Part shown: positions 17,225 to 24,768 of the stretch, piece by piece
Position numbering within the stretch: the first letter of the stretch is position 1
How the letters are laid out: each line of letters starts with the position of its first letter
Source: Flavobacterium sediminilitoris
GTDB lineage: Bacteria; Bacteroidota; Bacteroidia; Flavobacteriales; Flavobacteriaceae
Reading direction: 5' to 3'
Length of the DNA stretch: 64,000 nucleotides
Assembly: GCF_023008245.1 (NCBI RefSeq)
Contig: NZ_CP090145.1
Span: 744,001-808,000 of the forward strand
Translations under genes and position numbers: made by a program
The notes under the pieces: generated by a model
What the model saw: only the letters and a program-made list of their open reading frames with translations
Database searches by the model: none
What the model was told of the DNA's origin: nothing

Positions 17225-19636
17225 TTAATTTTTTTCTGCTAATCTAAGTATGTCTCCAAAAACACCTCTTGCTGTTACTGATGCTCCTGCTCCTGCTCCT
17301 TGAATCACAATAGGTCTTTCTCCATAAGATTCTGTATAAATTTCAAATAGCGAGTCTGATCCTTTTAATTGTCCAAGTGCTGAATTTTCTGAAACAGAAA
17401 CTAATTTTACTTCTAAAACTCCTTTTTCCTTTTGTAAATCTCCTGATAATTCTCCTATGTAACGCAATACATGGTTTGGTTCTTGATTTTCTTTTATATT
17501 TTGATATACACTATTAAACTCATCTATTCTTTCAAAAAATTCATTTTGAGAAATTGTTTGCAAGTGTTCTGGAATTAAATTATCAATTTTAATTTCTTCA
17601 AATTCATTTTGTAAATCTAGTTCTCTAGCCAAAATAAGTACTTTTCTTGCCACATCATTTCCGCACAAATCTTCTCTTGGATCTGGCTCTGTATACCCTT
17701 TATCTACTGCTTCTTTCAACACTGAACTAAAGTCTTTCTTTTCTTTTGAAAAAGTATTAAACAAATAACTCAATGATCCTGAAAACACTCCTTTAATTTT
17801 TGTAATATTTTCTCCTGACAAATGCAATAATTTAATTGTATCGATTAAAGGTAGTCCTGCTCCAACATTTGTTTCATATAGATAATTTTTTTGATTTTTA
17901 TCTATTGCACTTCTTAATGTTTTATAAAAGTCATAACTCAATGTATTTGCGACTTTATTTGAAGATACTAAGTCAAATCCGTTTTCTATAAGTGCTATAT
18001 AATTTTCGACAAAATCTTTACTTGCAGTATTATCTATTGCTATTAAATTTTCTAAATTATTTTCTATAGCATATTTAATTACATCTTGAACTTCATACGA
18101 AATTCCGTTTGTTTCTATTTCAGATTTCCAATTATCACCAATCCCATTATTATTAAACACTATTTTTTTAGAGTTAGCGATTGCAAAAACATTAAGTTCA
18201 ATTTTTTTACGTTTTTCAATAGCTGAAGTAGAGTTTAAAATTTGATTAATTAATGTTCCTCCTACTAATCCATGTCCGAATACTGCAATATTAATTTTCT
18301 TAGAAACTCCAAAAATTTCACCATGAATAACATTTAATGCTCTTTTCAAATCGGTTTTATTAATTACTAAACTTATATTTCTTCCCGTTGTTGTGTTATT
18401 AAAAAGTATAGGAACAATTTTATTTTTAATCAGTGCTGTATAAGGTTTATGAAAAGTACTTAAATCTTGACCAATTATAGATATTACCGAAATATTATCA
18501 TTTGCAGAAATTCTATTTACGTCTTTTGTATAAAAATCATTTTCAAATTCTTTTTCCAATTCGATAAGTGCTTTTGTTGCTTTTTCTGTTTCCACAACTA
18601 TTCCTATTCCTCTTTCTGACGAACCTTGAGATATAATACTTACACTTATATTATTATCGCCCATTACTCTAAAAATTCTAGCGTCAACTCCTGTTTTTCC
18701 TAAAAGTCCACGTCCTTCTAAATTTAGAAGTGACACATTATTAAGAATAGAAAGCGACTTAATTCCTTCATCTGTTTGTTCTGCTGTAATAAGCGTTCCT
18801 TGATTATCTGGATTAAACGTATTTAATATTCTTAATGGAATATTTTTTTCAACTAATGGAATAATTGTTTTAGCGTGTAATATATTAGCTCCAAAATTTG
18901 CCAACTCATTTGCTTCATTAAATGATAGTTTTTCAATTTTTCTTGCATTGGTTACAAGTTCTGGATTAGCTGTAAAAATTCCATCAACATGAGTGTAATT
19001 TTGAAATTCTTGAGCATCTAAATAGTTTGCTAACAATGAAGCAGTATAATTACTTCCATTTCTTCCTAATGTTGTAGTTTCTCCATTTACTGTTGAAGCG
19101 ATAAATCCTGTAACAATATTAACTCCTTCTGGCTGATTATTAAAAAAAGTAATTACATTCTTTTTTGATATTGTATCTAATGGTTGTGCATTCCCAAAAT
19201 TATTGTCTGTTTTTATAAGATTACGTGCATCAACAAAGTTTGCTTTTATGCTTTTTTCATTTAATAAATATGAAAGGTATTTTGCTGATATTAATTCACC
19301 TATTGCAACAACTTGATCTTTTATTCTACTACTAAAATCTCCCAATAAACTTACTCCTTCCAATAGTTTATCTAATTGAGAAAATTCATCTGTAAAAATA
19401 GTATTTGATAATCCGTTGTTTTGATATATTTTAAACGCTTCTAGTTCTGCATTATAATTTACTCCTTTTTGTGCTTTATCAAGTAAATCTATTAATTCAT
19501 TTGTAGCATTTGATCTAGCTGAAACCACAACCACAACAGCTTCATTACTAAAATATTTTTGTGCAATAATTTGAATTACTTTTTCTAAACCTTCTTTATT
19601 TGCAAGAGATTTACCTCCAAATTTTAATATTTTCAT
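17225..19636 (-). CDS. thrA: Bifunctional aspartate kinase/homoserine dehydrogenase I
   Basis: The 803-residue fusion opens the aspartate family pathway and makes homoserine. The kinase domain begins MKILKFGGKSLA and contains GRNGSNYTASLLA; ACT repeats fill about residues 310-450; the homoserine dehydrogenase domain starts near VAVFGHGLVGGTL and contains ETNVGAGLPLIDTIK and YTEPDPREDLCGNDVARK. It lies between metX and metZ with gaps of four and two bases. Placement inside a Met operon means aspartate flux is tied to methionine need; no thrB or thrC is nearby. Confidence 0.95.
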   Translation of the reverse strand: MKILKFGGKSLANKEGLEKVIQIIAQKYFSNEAVVVVVSARSNATNELIDLLDKAQKGVNYNAELEAFKIYQNNGLSNTIFTDEFSQLDKLLEGVSLLGDFSSRIKDQVVAIGELISAKYLSYLLNEKSIKANFVDARNLIKTDNNFGNAQPLDTISKKNVITFFNNQPEGVNIVTGFIASTVNGETTTLGRNGSNYTASLLANYLDAQEFQNYTHVDGIFTANPELVTNARKIEKLSFNEANELANFGANILHAKTIIPLVEKNIPLRILNTFNPDNQGTLITAEQTDEGIKSLSILNNVSLLNLEGRGLLGKTGVDARIFRVMGDNNISVSIISQGSSERGIGIVVETEKATKALIELEKEFENDFYTKDVNRISANDNISVISIIGQDLSTFHKPYTALIKNKIVPILFNNTTTGRNISLVINKTDLKRALNVIHGEIFGVSKKINIAVFGHGLVGGTLINQILNSTSAIEKRKKIELNVFAIANSKKIVFNNNGIGDNWKSEIETNGISYEVQDVIKYAIENNLENLIAIDNTASKDFVENYIALIENGFDLVSSNKVANTLSYDFYKTLRSAIDKNQKNYLYETNVGAGLPLIDTIKLLHLSGENITKIKGVFSGSLSYLFNTFSKEKKDFSSVLKEAVDKGYTEPDPREDLCGNDVARKVLILARELDLQNEFEEIKIDNLIPEHLQTISQNEFFERIDEFNSVYQNIKENQEPNHVLRYIGELSGDLQKEKGVLEVKLVSVSENSALGQLKGSDSLFEIYTESYGERPIVIQGAGAGASVTARGVFGDILRLAEKN

Positions 19637-19640
19637 TCTT

Positions 19641-20642
19641 TTAATTATTTATATAAGTTATATTGAATACATTATCCAAAATCTCATTAAGTTGTTTATA
19701 TTCAATCAAAAAAGCATCGTGCCCATGAATAGAATTTATTTCGTGATACTGTATGTTTTCTTTTAAAAATTTTAGTTTTTCATATGTTTCTCTATCCTCA
19801 TTTGCTACAAAAAAATAGTCTGTATCGATTGAAATAATATGAATGTTTGATTTTATTTCTTTAATTATTGTTTCTACTTCTTTTCTTCCTCTAGTGATAT
19901 CATTTGTCTTTAATAAATGATTCATCAGTTTATAAGCTTGTAATTGAAACCTACTTTCTAACTTTTTTCCATGATGATTTAACCAATTTTCAATTTCAAA
20001 CAATGAGTTACCTGAGTTGATTTTTCTTTTAAATTTATATTTTAATGACTGAGGTGTTCTGTAAATCAACATTGCATGTATTCTAGCGTCATGTATTGGA
20101 TTTGAAGAATTGTTTAGAATATTATCTTGTACTAAAACATTAGCAATCATCCAGTCAGTTGCTTTCCAATCGGTTGCAATTGGAATAACATTTTTAATTA
20201 AATTGGGTTCTATCACTGCCATTTCCCATGCTATTGCTCCTCCTAAACTTCCTCCAATAACTGCAAAAAGAGATTCTATATTTAACTGAAAAACAACTTT
20301 CCAAAAAAGTTTTGCCACATCTCTGATTGTATATTCTTTATAATCATTGATAAGGTTTTCACTGTTCCCATCAAAACCATTTCCTGGAATATTTATAGCT
20401 AAAATGGTATAATAATCAGTGTCGATTGTTTTACTTTTTCCTATTAAATCATTCCACCACCCATTTTCACCTATAACATTTGAATTTCCAGTTAACGCAT
20501 GATTCACAAGAACAACTGGTGCTGTTCCTAATTGTTGTCCAAAAGTTTGAAAAAAAACAGATGTATTATGTCGTACATTTTCATTTTCAAGAATCCAATT
20601 TTCAATTACTATTTCTTTTAACTCAGTCATATTTAAAATCAT
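19641..20642 (-). CDS. metX: Homoserine O-acetyltransferase (alpha/beta hydrolase fold)
   Basis: The 333-residue enzyme activates homoserine for sulfhydrylation. The nucleophile elbow GGSLGGAIAWEMA and the C-terminal HGHDAFLIEY histidine fit the MetX family, as does NHALTGNSNV near the oxyanion hole. A second start, MTELKEIVIEN at 20630, is equally likely. It lies between metY and thrA. The acetyl versus succinyl choice is inferred from the family and the neighbouring metY. Confidence 0.88.
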   Translation of the reverse strand: MILNMTELKEIVIENWILENENVRHNTSVFFQTFGQQLGTAPVVLVNHALTGNSNVIGENGWWNDLIGKSKTIDTDYYTILAINIPGNGFDGNSENLINDYKEYTIRDVAKLFWKVVFQLNIESLFAVIGGSLGGAIAWEMAVIEPNLIKNVIPIATDWKATDWMIANVLVQDNILNNSSNPIHDARIHAMLIYRTPQSLKYKFKRKINSGNSLFEIENWLNHHGKKLESRFQLQAYKLMNHLLKTNDITRGRKEVETIIKEIKSNIHIISIDTDYFFVANEDRETYEKLKFLKENIQYHEINSIHGHDAFLIEYKQLNEILDNVFNITYINN

Positions 20643-20698
20643 AAAATTCGTTTGGGATTATTTTTAAAATAAAAGAACAGAATCAATTCTTAAAAAAA

Positions 20699-21991
20699 TT
20701 AAACAATACTTTCTATCGCAATTGTTTCAAACACGGCTTTTAAATCGGCTTTTAAATCTTCGATATCTTCTAAACCAACTGATAATCTGATTAAATCTTT
20801 AGATACTCCTGTTGATAATTGTTCTGTATCTGATAATTGTTGATGAGTAGTACTTGCAGGATGAATAATCAATGATTTTGTATCCCCTATATTTGCCAGA
20901 AGAGAAAACAATTTAGTATTGTCGGCTACTTTTTTAGCTGCTTCAAAACCACCTTTAAGTCCGAAAGTAACTATTCCACTTTGTCCTTCTGGCAAATATT
21001 CTTTAGCCAAATTATGATATACTGAATCCTCAAGTCCTGGATAATTTACCCAAGCAACTTGCTCTTGATTTTTTAACCACTTTGCTAGAGCCAATGTATT
21101 TTCACTATGTTTTTTAATTCTAATAGATAATGTCTCTAAACCTTGTATGGTTTGAAAAGCATTAAACGGACTCAAAGCAGCTCCAAAATCGCGCAGCCCT
21201 TCAATACGCACTTTAGCAATATATGATGCAGCGCCTAATACTTCATAATATTTTAGTCCGTGATAACCTGCAGAAGGTTCTGTAAATTCAGGAAATTTAC
21301 CATTACTCCAATCAAATTTACCAGCATCAATAATAACTCCTCCTAATGAAGTTCCATTACCTGTTATATATTTTGTTAAAGAATGAATTACGATATCAGC
21401 ACCGTGAGCAATTGGATTTAACAAATATGGAGTAGCAACTGTATTATCTACTATAAAAGGAATTTTATTTGATTTTGCGACAGTTGAAATTGCTTTTAAA
21501 TCTAGTACATCTAATTTTGGATTACCTAAACTTTCTGCAAAAATCACCCTTGTATTTTCTTTGATTGCATTATCAAAATTTTCTGCTTTTGATGGATCAA
21601 CAAACGTGGTTGTAATTCCAAGTCTAGGAAGTGTTACGCTTAATAAATTATATGTTCCTCCATATAAACTACTTGATGCTACAATATGATCACCTGCTTT
21701 AAGCAATACTAATAAAGCTGTAGAAATTGCTGCTGTTCCAGAAGCTGTAACAACTGCACCTAAACCTCCTTCTAACTGCGCTAATCTTTGCTCTAAGACA
21801 TCATTTGTAGGATTATTTAATCTTGTATAGATATAACCTGCTTCTGTAAGTCCGAAAAGATTAGCTGCATGATCTGAATTATTAAACACATAAGAAGTTG
21901 TTTGATAAATTGGCACTGCTCTAGTTCCAGCATTTGTTGAAACATCGTGTCCGGCATGAAGTGCGTTTGTTGAAAATTTTTGTGTACTCAT
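20699..21991 (-). CDS. metY: O-acetylhomoserine sulfhydrylase
   Basis: This 430-residue PLP enzyme converts O-acetylhomoserine and sulfide to homocysteine. PLP-binding features include YTRLNNPTNDVLEQR and the lysine segment VIHSLTKYITGNGTSLGG (about residue 208). Its length and the extra loop near GKFPEFTEPSAGYHGLKY fit MetY rather than MetB or MetZ. It is the first gene of the metY-metX-thrA-metZ operon and follows two tandem leader-peptide attenuators. Confidence 0.92.
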   Translation of the reverse strand: MSTQKFSTNALHAGHDVSTNAGTRAVPIYQTTSYVFNNSDHAANLFGLTEAGYIYTRLNNPTNDVLEQRLAQLEGGLGAVVTASGTAAISTALLVLLKAGDHIVASSSLYGGTYNLLSVTLPRLGITTTFVDPSKAENFDNAIKENTRVIFAESLGNPKLDVLDLKAISTVAKSNKIPFIVDNTVATPYLLNPIAHGADIVIHSLTKYITGNGTSLGGVIIDAGKFDWSNGKFPEFTEPSAGYHGLKYYEVLGAASYIAKVRIEGLRDFGAALSPFNAFQTIQGLETLSIRIKKHSENTLALAKWLKNQEQVAWVNYPGLEDSVYHNLAKEYLPEGQSGIVTFGLKGGFEAAKKVADNTKLFSLLANIGDTKSLIIHPASTTHQQLSDTEQLSTGVSKDLIRLSVGLEDIEDLKADLKAVFETIAIESIV

Positions 21992-22036
21992 TTTTTTATT
22001 TTTTTATTTATTATTATTTTGTGATTTGCGTCCCAA

Positions 22037-22076
22037 ATAAAAAGTCCTTTGGGCAATTTTACCAAAAGGACTTTTT
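22037..22076 (-). terminator. Attenuator terminator 2 before metY
   Basis: A perfect 12-pair stem (AAAAAGTCCTTT at 22065-22076 with AAAGGACTTTTT at 22039-22050, minus strand) is followed by T-rich sequence, 46 bases before metY. Its 5-prime arm, AAGTCCTTTTGG, is complementary to leader ORF 2 as CCAAAAG plus GACTT with a five-base bulge, giving 12 pairs for an antiterminator. Confidence 0.85.
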
Positions 22077-22097
22077 AAATATGGAACATAATTAAAA

Positions 22098-22148
22098 TTA
22101 AGTCTTTCGCTTTTGGCAACAGGAAACCATAGTGCACATGCACATCAT
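22098..22148 (-). CDS. Met/Cys-rich leader peptide 2 of the metY operon
   Basis: The 16-residue ORF encodes MMCMCTMVSCCQKRKT: four Met and four Cys. The antiterminator strand (CCAAAAG, 22110-22116, and GACTT, 22100-22104) falls immediately after the Cys-Cys pair. Ribosome stalling on Cys or Met codons would leave it free to disrupt terminator 2; completing the peptide would cover it. It lies downstream of the first attenuator, so both must be passed to reach metY. No ribosome-binding site is obvious, as is usual in this group. Confidence 0.78.
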   Translation of the reverse strand: MMCMCTMVSCCQKRKT

Positions 22149-22228
22149 ATTATAAAACATATCCATATTCTTTATTTTCATATTTGTTAATTATTATTAA
22201 TAAAAATTTATTTTTACTTTTCAAGTAC

Positions 22229-22264
22229 AAAAAAGCCTCCATTTAAAACAGAGGCTTTTGTACT
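22229..22264 (-). terminator. Attenuator terminator 1 before metY
   Basis: On the minus strand AAGCCTC (22251-22257 complement, arm GAGGCTT on the plus strand) pairs with GAGGCTT of 22233-22239 and is followed by a T-run. Outer bases (AAGTACAAAA with TTTTGTACTT) can extend the stem. The 5-prime arm GCCTCTG is also complementary over seven bases to CAGAGGC in leader ORF 1 (22293-22299). Confidence 0.85.
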
Positions 22265-22278
22265 TTTAAATTTAAAAA

Positions 22279-22335
22279 CTATACAATACATTGCCTCTGC
22301 GAATTTCTCCACATTATCATCAACATATTACACAT
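22279..22335 (-). CDS. Met-rich leader peptide 1 of the metY operon
   Basis: The 18-residue ORF encodes MCNMLMIMWRNSQRQCIV, with four Met, two Cys and one Trp. The codons CAG AGG C after the Met cluster are the antiterminator strand that pairs with the 5-prime arm of terminator 1. A hairpin, GTGGA-GAAA-TTCGC, overlaps that strand and would be the pause structure. Starved for Met, the ribosome would stall early and allow antitermination. The tail resembles that of the cysD leader. Confidence 0.82.
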   Translation of the reverse strand: MCNMLMIMWRNSQRQCIV

Positions 22336-22370
22336 TTTAAAACTCATCTTTATCCTTTAAATTATCTCTG

Positions 22371-22378
22371 CAAAAATA
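22371..22378 (-). promoter_or_regulatory. Minus-7 promoter element of the metY leader
   Basis: TATTTTTG on the minus strand fits TAnnTTTG and lies 35 bases upstream of the first leader ATG. One arm of an inverted repeat overlaps its upstream edge. Confidence 0.65.
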
Positions 22379-22421
22379 GATTGTTTTTCTAATATAAAAA
22401 AATAAATAGATTATTTTTCTA
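22377..22421. promoter_or_regulatory. Paired TAGA-N7-TCTA operator-like sites at the metY promoter
   Basis: TAGATTGTTTTTCTA (22377-22391) and TAGATTATTTTTCTA (22407-22421) are 14 of 15 identical and start exactly 30 bp apart, about three helical turns. The first abuts the minus-7 box. The cysD promoter has the same arrangement, so both are probably bound by one dimeric regulator. Confidence 0.6.
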
Positions 22422-22508
22422 AATTTTGTTATATTAAATAATTTTAAATGAAAAAAAATCTAAAATAATAATGATAAACAATTTTTAATTCTAACAGATT
22501 AACATTCT

Positions 22509-23963
22509 TTAAATTATCTTAACGAACACCCTTATACTAAACACTATAACCAAGAAAGCAACCAATATTAACGCTGCTTTTTTAGGCAATTTCCCTGCTA
22601 ATCTTGCTGCAATAGGAGCTGCAACAATTCCTCCGAGAATTAGTCCTAAAATAATATACCAATGACTAACTCCCAATGATGTAAAAAATACAATTGAAGC
22701 AGACATTGTTACAAAAAATTCAGCTAAACTAACTGTTCCAATGACATATTTTGACTTTCTCCCTTTTGCTAATAATGTAGATGTCACAATAGGTCCCCAA
22801 CCTCCTCCACCGAAAGCATCCATAAAACCACCTGAAAATCCTAAAAATCCTAAAAATTTTATTTTTTTCTTCAATTGAATTTTTTTAAAAGCCAAGACTA
22901 ATAATCGAATTCCAATAATAAAAGTATAAGATGAAAGAACTACATAAGCTATTTGTTCGTATTCATTTCCTAAATATATAAGCAAATACGCTCCTAGAAC
23001 AGCTCCTAAAACTCCAAAAATAGCTAACCAAACAAGCATTTTCTTATTTACATTACCGAATTTATAATGTGAATATCCACTTATTGCACTGGAAAACATT
23101 TCCGCTGTGTGAATACTACCACTTATTGCTGGCAATTTAACCCCAAGAAGCATCATACTCGTTGCACAAGTTACACCATAACCTAATCCAACAGCTCCAT
23201 CTATTAATTGGGCAATAAAACCTATTAAAAGCATATAATAAAACTCATTTGGGATATAATTTAATCCTTCTTTAAAAGACGAAAAAGACACATATGTAGA
23301 CAATCCGAAACCAACAAAAAACATAAGAAAAGACAGTGCTAATGTGAACACTAATCTTTTGTATTTTTTCTGACCACCTTCTTTTTTAACACTTTCAAAT
23401 CCTTGTGTTAATTTATTCAAATCGTTTAACTTTTCTTGAAAACTCCCTTTATGATTTGCTCTAAACTTATTTAAACTTTCCACACTATTTTCAATATCAT
23501 CAGGAATTATTTCTGTAAAATATTCTCTCATTCTACGAGCTAGAACTGGTGACTTTCCATTAGTTGAAATTGCTATCTTAACACTTCCTTTATTCACAAT
23601 TGAACCTAAATAAAAATCACACAAAGCAGGTTGATCAGCTGCATTAACTTTTATTCCTCTTTCTTTTGCTAAGTTTCTAACTTCCAAATTCACTTCTGAA
23701 CTATCTGTTCCAATAATTACAAAATCTATATCATCAAGATCATCCTTCTCAAAAGGTCGTTCAAATGATTTAATATTAGAATGTTTTTCTATAACTGCTT
23801 TCAATTTTGGATATATAATAGTTCCCACTATAGTTATAGCAATATTAGAATTTTGCCTCAATAATGTTTCTGTTTTTTCTAAACCTACGTTTCCACCACC
23901 TACTATTAAAAAATGAGCCGTTTCAGTTTTAAGAAATACTGGAAATAATGTATTATTACTCAT
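22509..23963 (-). CDS. Siroheme synthase N-domain fused to a TauE/SafE (TSUP) permease
   Basis: The 484-residue protein joins two functions. Residues about 1-200 are a precorrin-2 dehydrogenase/sirohydrochlorin ferrochelatase domain (FLIVGGGNVGLEKTETLL, ADQPALCDFYLGSIV, STNGKSPVLARRMREYF). Residues about 215-484 are a TSUP permease with seven or eight membrane helices (LIDGAVGLGYGV, DAFGGGGWGPIVTS). I start at MSNNTLFPVF, which overlaps the DUF2490 stop by eight bases; a longer reading adds 24 residues that look like a chance extension. It closes the sulfate operon, pairing siroheme supply for CysI with transport of sulfite or another sulfur anion. Confidence 0.87.
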   Translation of the reverse strand: MSNNTLFPVFLKTETAHFLIVGGGNVGLEKTETLLRQNSNIAITIVGTIIYPKLKAVIEKHSNIKSFERPFEKDDLDDIDFVIIGTDSSEVNLEVRNLAKERGIKVNAADQPALCDFYLGSIVNKGSVKIAISTNGKSPVLARRMREYFTEIIPDDIENSVESLNKFRANHKGSFQEKLNDLNKLTQGFESVKKEGGQKKYKRLVFTLALSFLMFFVGFGLSTYVSFSSFKEGLNYIPNEFYYMLLIGFIAQLIDGAVGLGYGVTCATSMMLLGVKLPAISGSIHTAEMFSSAISGYSHYKFGNVNKKMLVWLAIFGVLGAVLGAYLLIYLGNEYEQIAYVVLSSYTFIIGIRLLVLAFKKIQLKKKIKFLGFLGFSGGFMDAFGGGGWGPIVTSTLLAKGRKSKYVIGTVSLAEFFVTMSASIVFFTSLGVSHWYIILGLILGGIVAAPIAARLAGKLPKKAALILVAFLVIVFSIRVFVKII

Positions 23964-24768
23964 GTTTATTATTTTTAAAAGACAGTTTATGAAACAATGA
24001 AAACCTAACAATATCTCTATTATAAAAATCAACACCTGACGATTGTTGTTGAAACCAATTCATATATCCAATTTCTACTGAAATTGACGGATTAATAACA
24101 TAATTCAATCCTAAATAAATTCTATTCTGATTAAATGTGTTTTTCACAATTTTTTTCCCAACGTTTAGCATTACTTCGTCCTTTATTTTTAAAATAACTT
24201 TATCTGATTTTTCTTTTTCAAATAGTAAAAAATCTAAACCTAACTGATATCTAAATCTGAAATTAGAAAACTTATACTCATTTGTTCTATGATCATCTTT
24301 TAGAACATTAAAGAATCGTGCTTCTAGCTTATACCTTTGTAAAATTGTAAAAAATGAAACTTTTTGTTTATTGCTAATTCCAACATCTGGTCTTAATTCA
24401 GGAATTACTTGTTTACTTTCTGAATTTGGATTATGTGAACTTTGCAAAAAAAATGTAAGTCCAACAGATGAATTCCATTTATCTATTAATTTTCTTTCTA
24501 GATTAGTTCTAAAAACCAATTGATGTTGGGCTGTTGGTTTTACAAATTGCCTTTCTTGTATTTCACTTTTTAAATTCCAGTTATCATTTATGTTTAAAAT
24601 ATTATAATATCCGTACCAAATTAATTGCTGTTTTGTTATATTTTTTTGAGCTTGAACTGCTTTTTGGGAAAGTAAAAGCATGAGTATTACTTTCCCAATT
24701 AGTTTTATTTTTTTAAAGAATTGCTCTAAATGCAAAATCCCCAAAGGTTTCGCCTTGATTTCTTTCAT
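23956..24768 (-). CDS. DUF2490 outer-membrane protein
   Basis: The 270-residue product has a signal-like N-terminus (IGKVILMLLLSQKAVQAQ) and repeated amphipathic beta strands with W/Y/F ends (LIWYGYYNILNINDNWNLKSE, FSNFRFRYQLGLDFLL), the pattern of a DUF2490 outer-membrane barrel. The start is uncertain: the ATG at 24768 overlaps cysI by 56 bases, while the only later ATG leaves a very short signal peptide. Its place inside the sulfite-reduction operon suggests a role in sulfur compound passage, but this is only context. Confidence 0.75.
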   Translation of the reverse strand: MKEIKAKPLGILHLEQFFKKIKLIGKVILMLLLSQKAVQAQKNITKQQLIWYGYYNILNINDNWNLKSEIQERQFVKPTAQHQLVFRTNLERKLIDKWNSSVGLTFFLQSSHNPNSESKQVIPELRPDVGISNKQKVSFFTILQRYKLEARFFNVLKDDHRTNEYKFSNFRFRYQLGLDFLLFEKEKSDKVILKIKDEVMLNVGKKIVKNTFNQNRIYLGLNYVINPSISVEIGYMNWFQQQSSGVDFYNRDIVRFSLFHKLSFKNNKHE

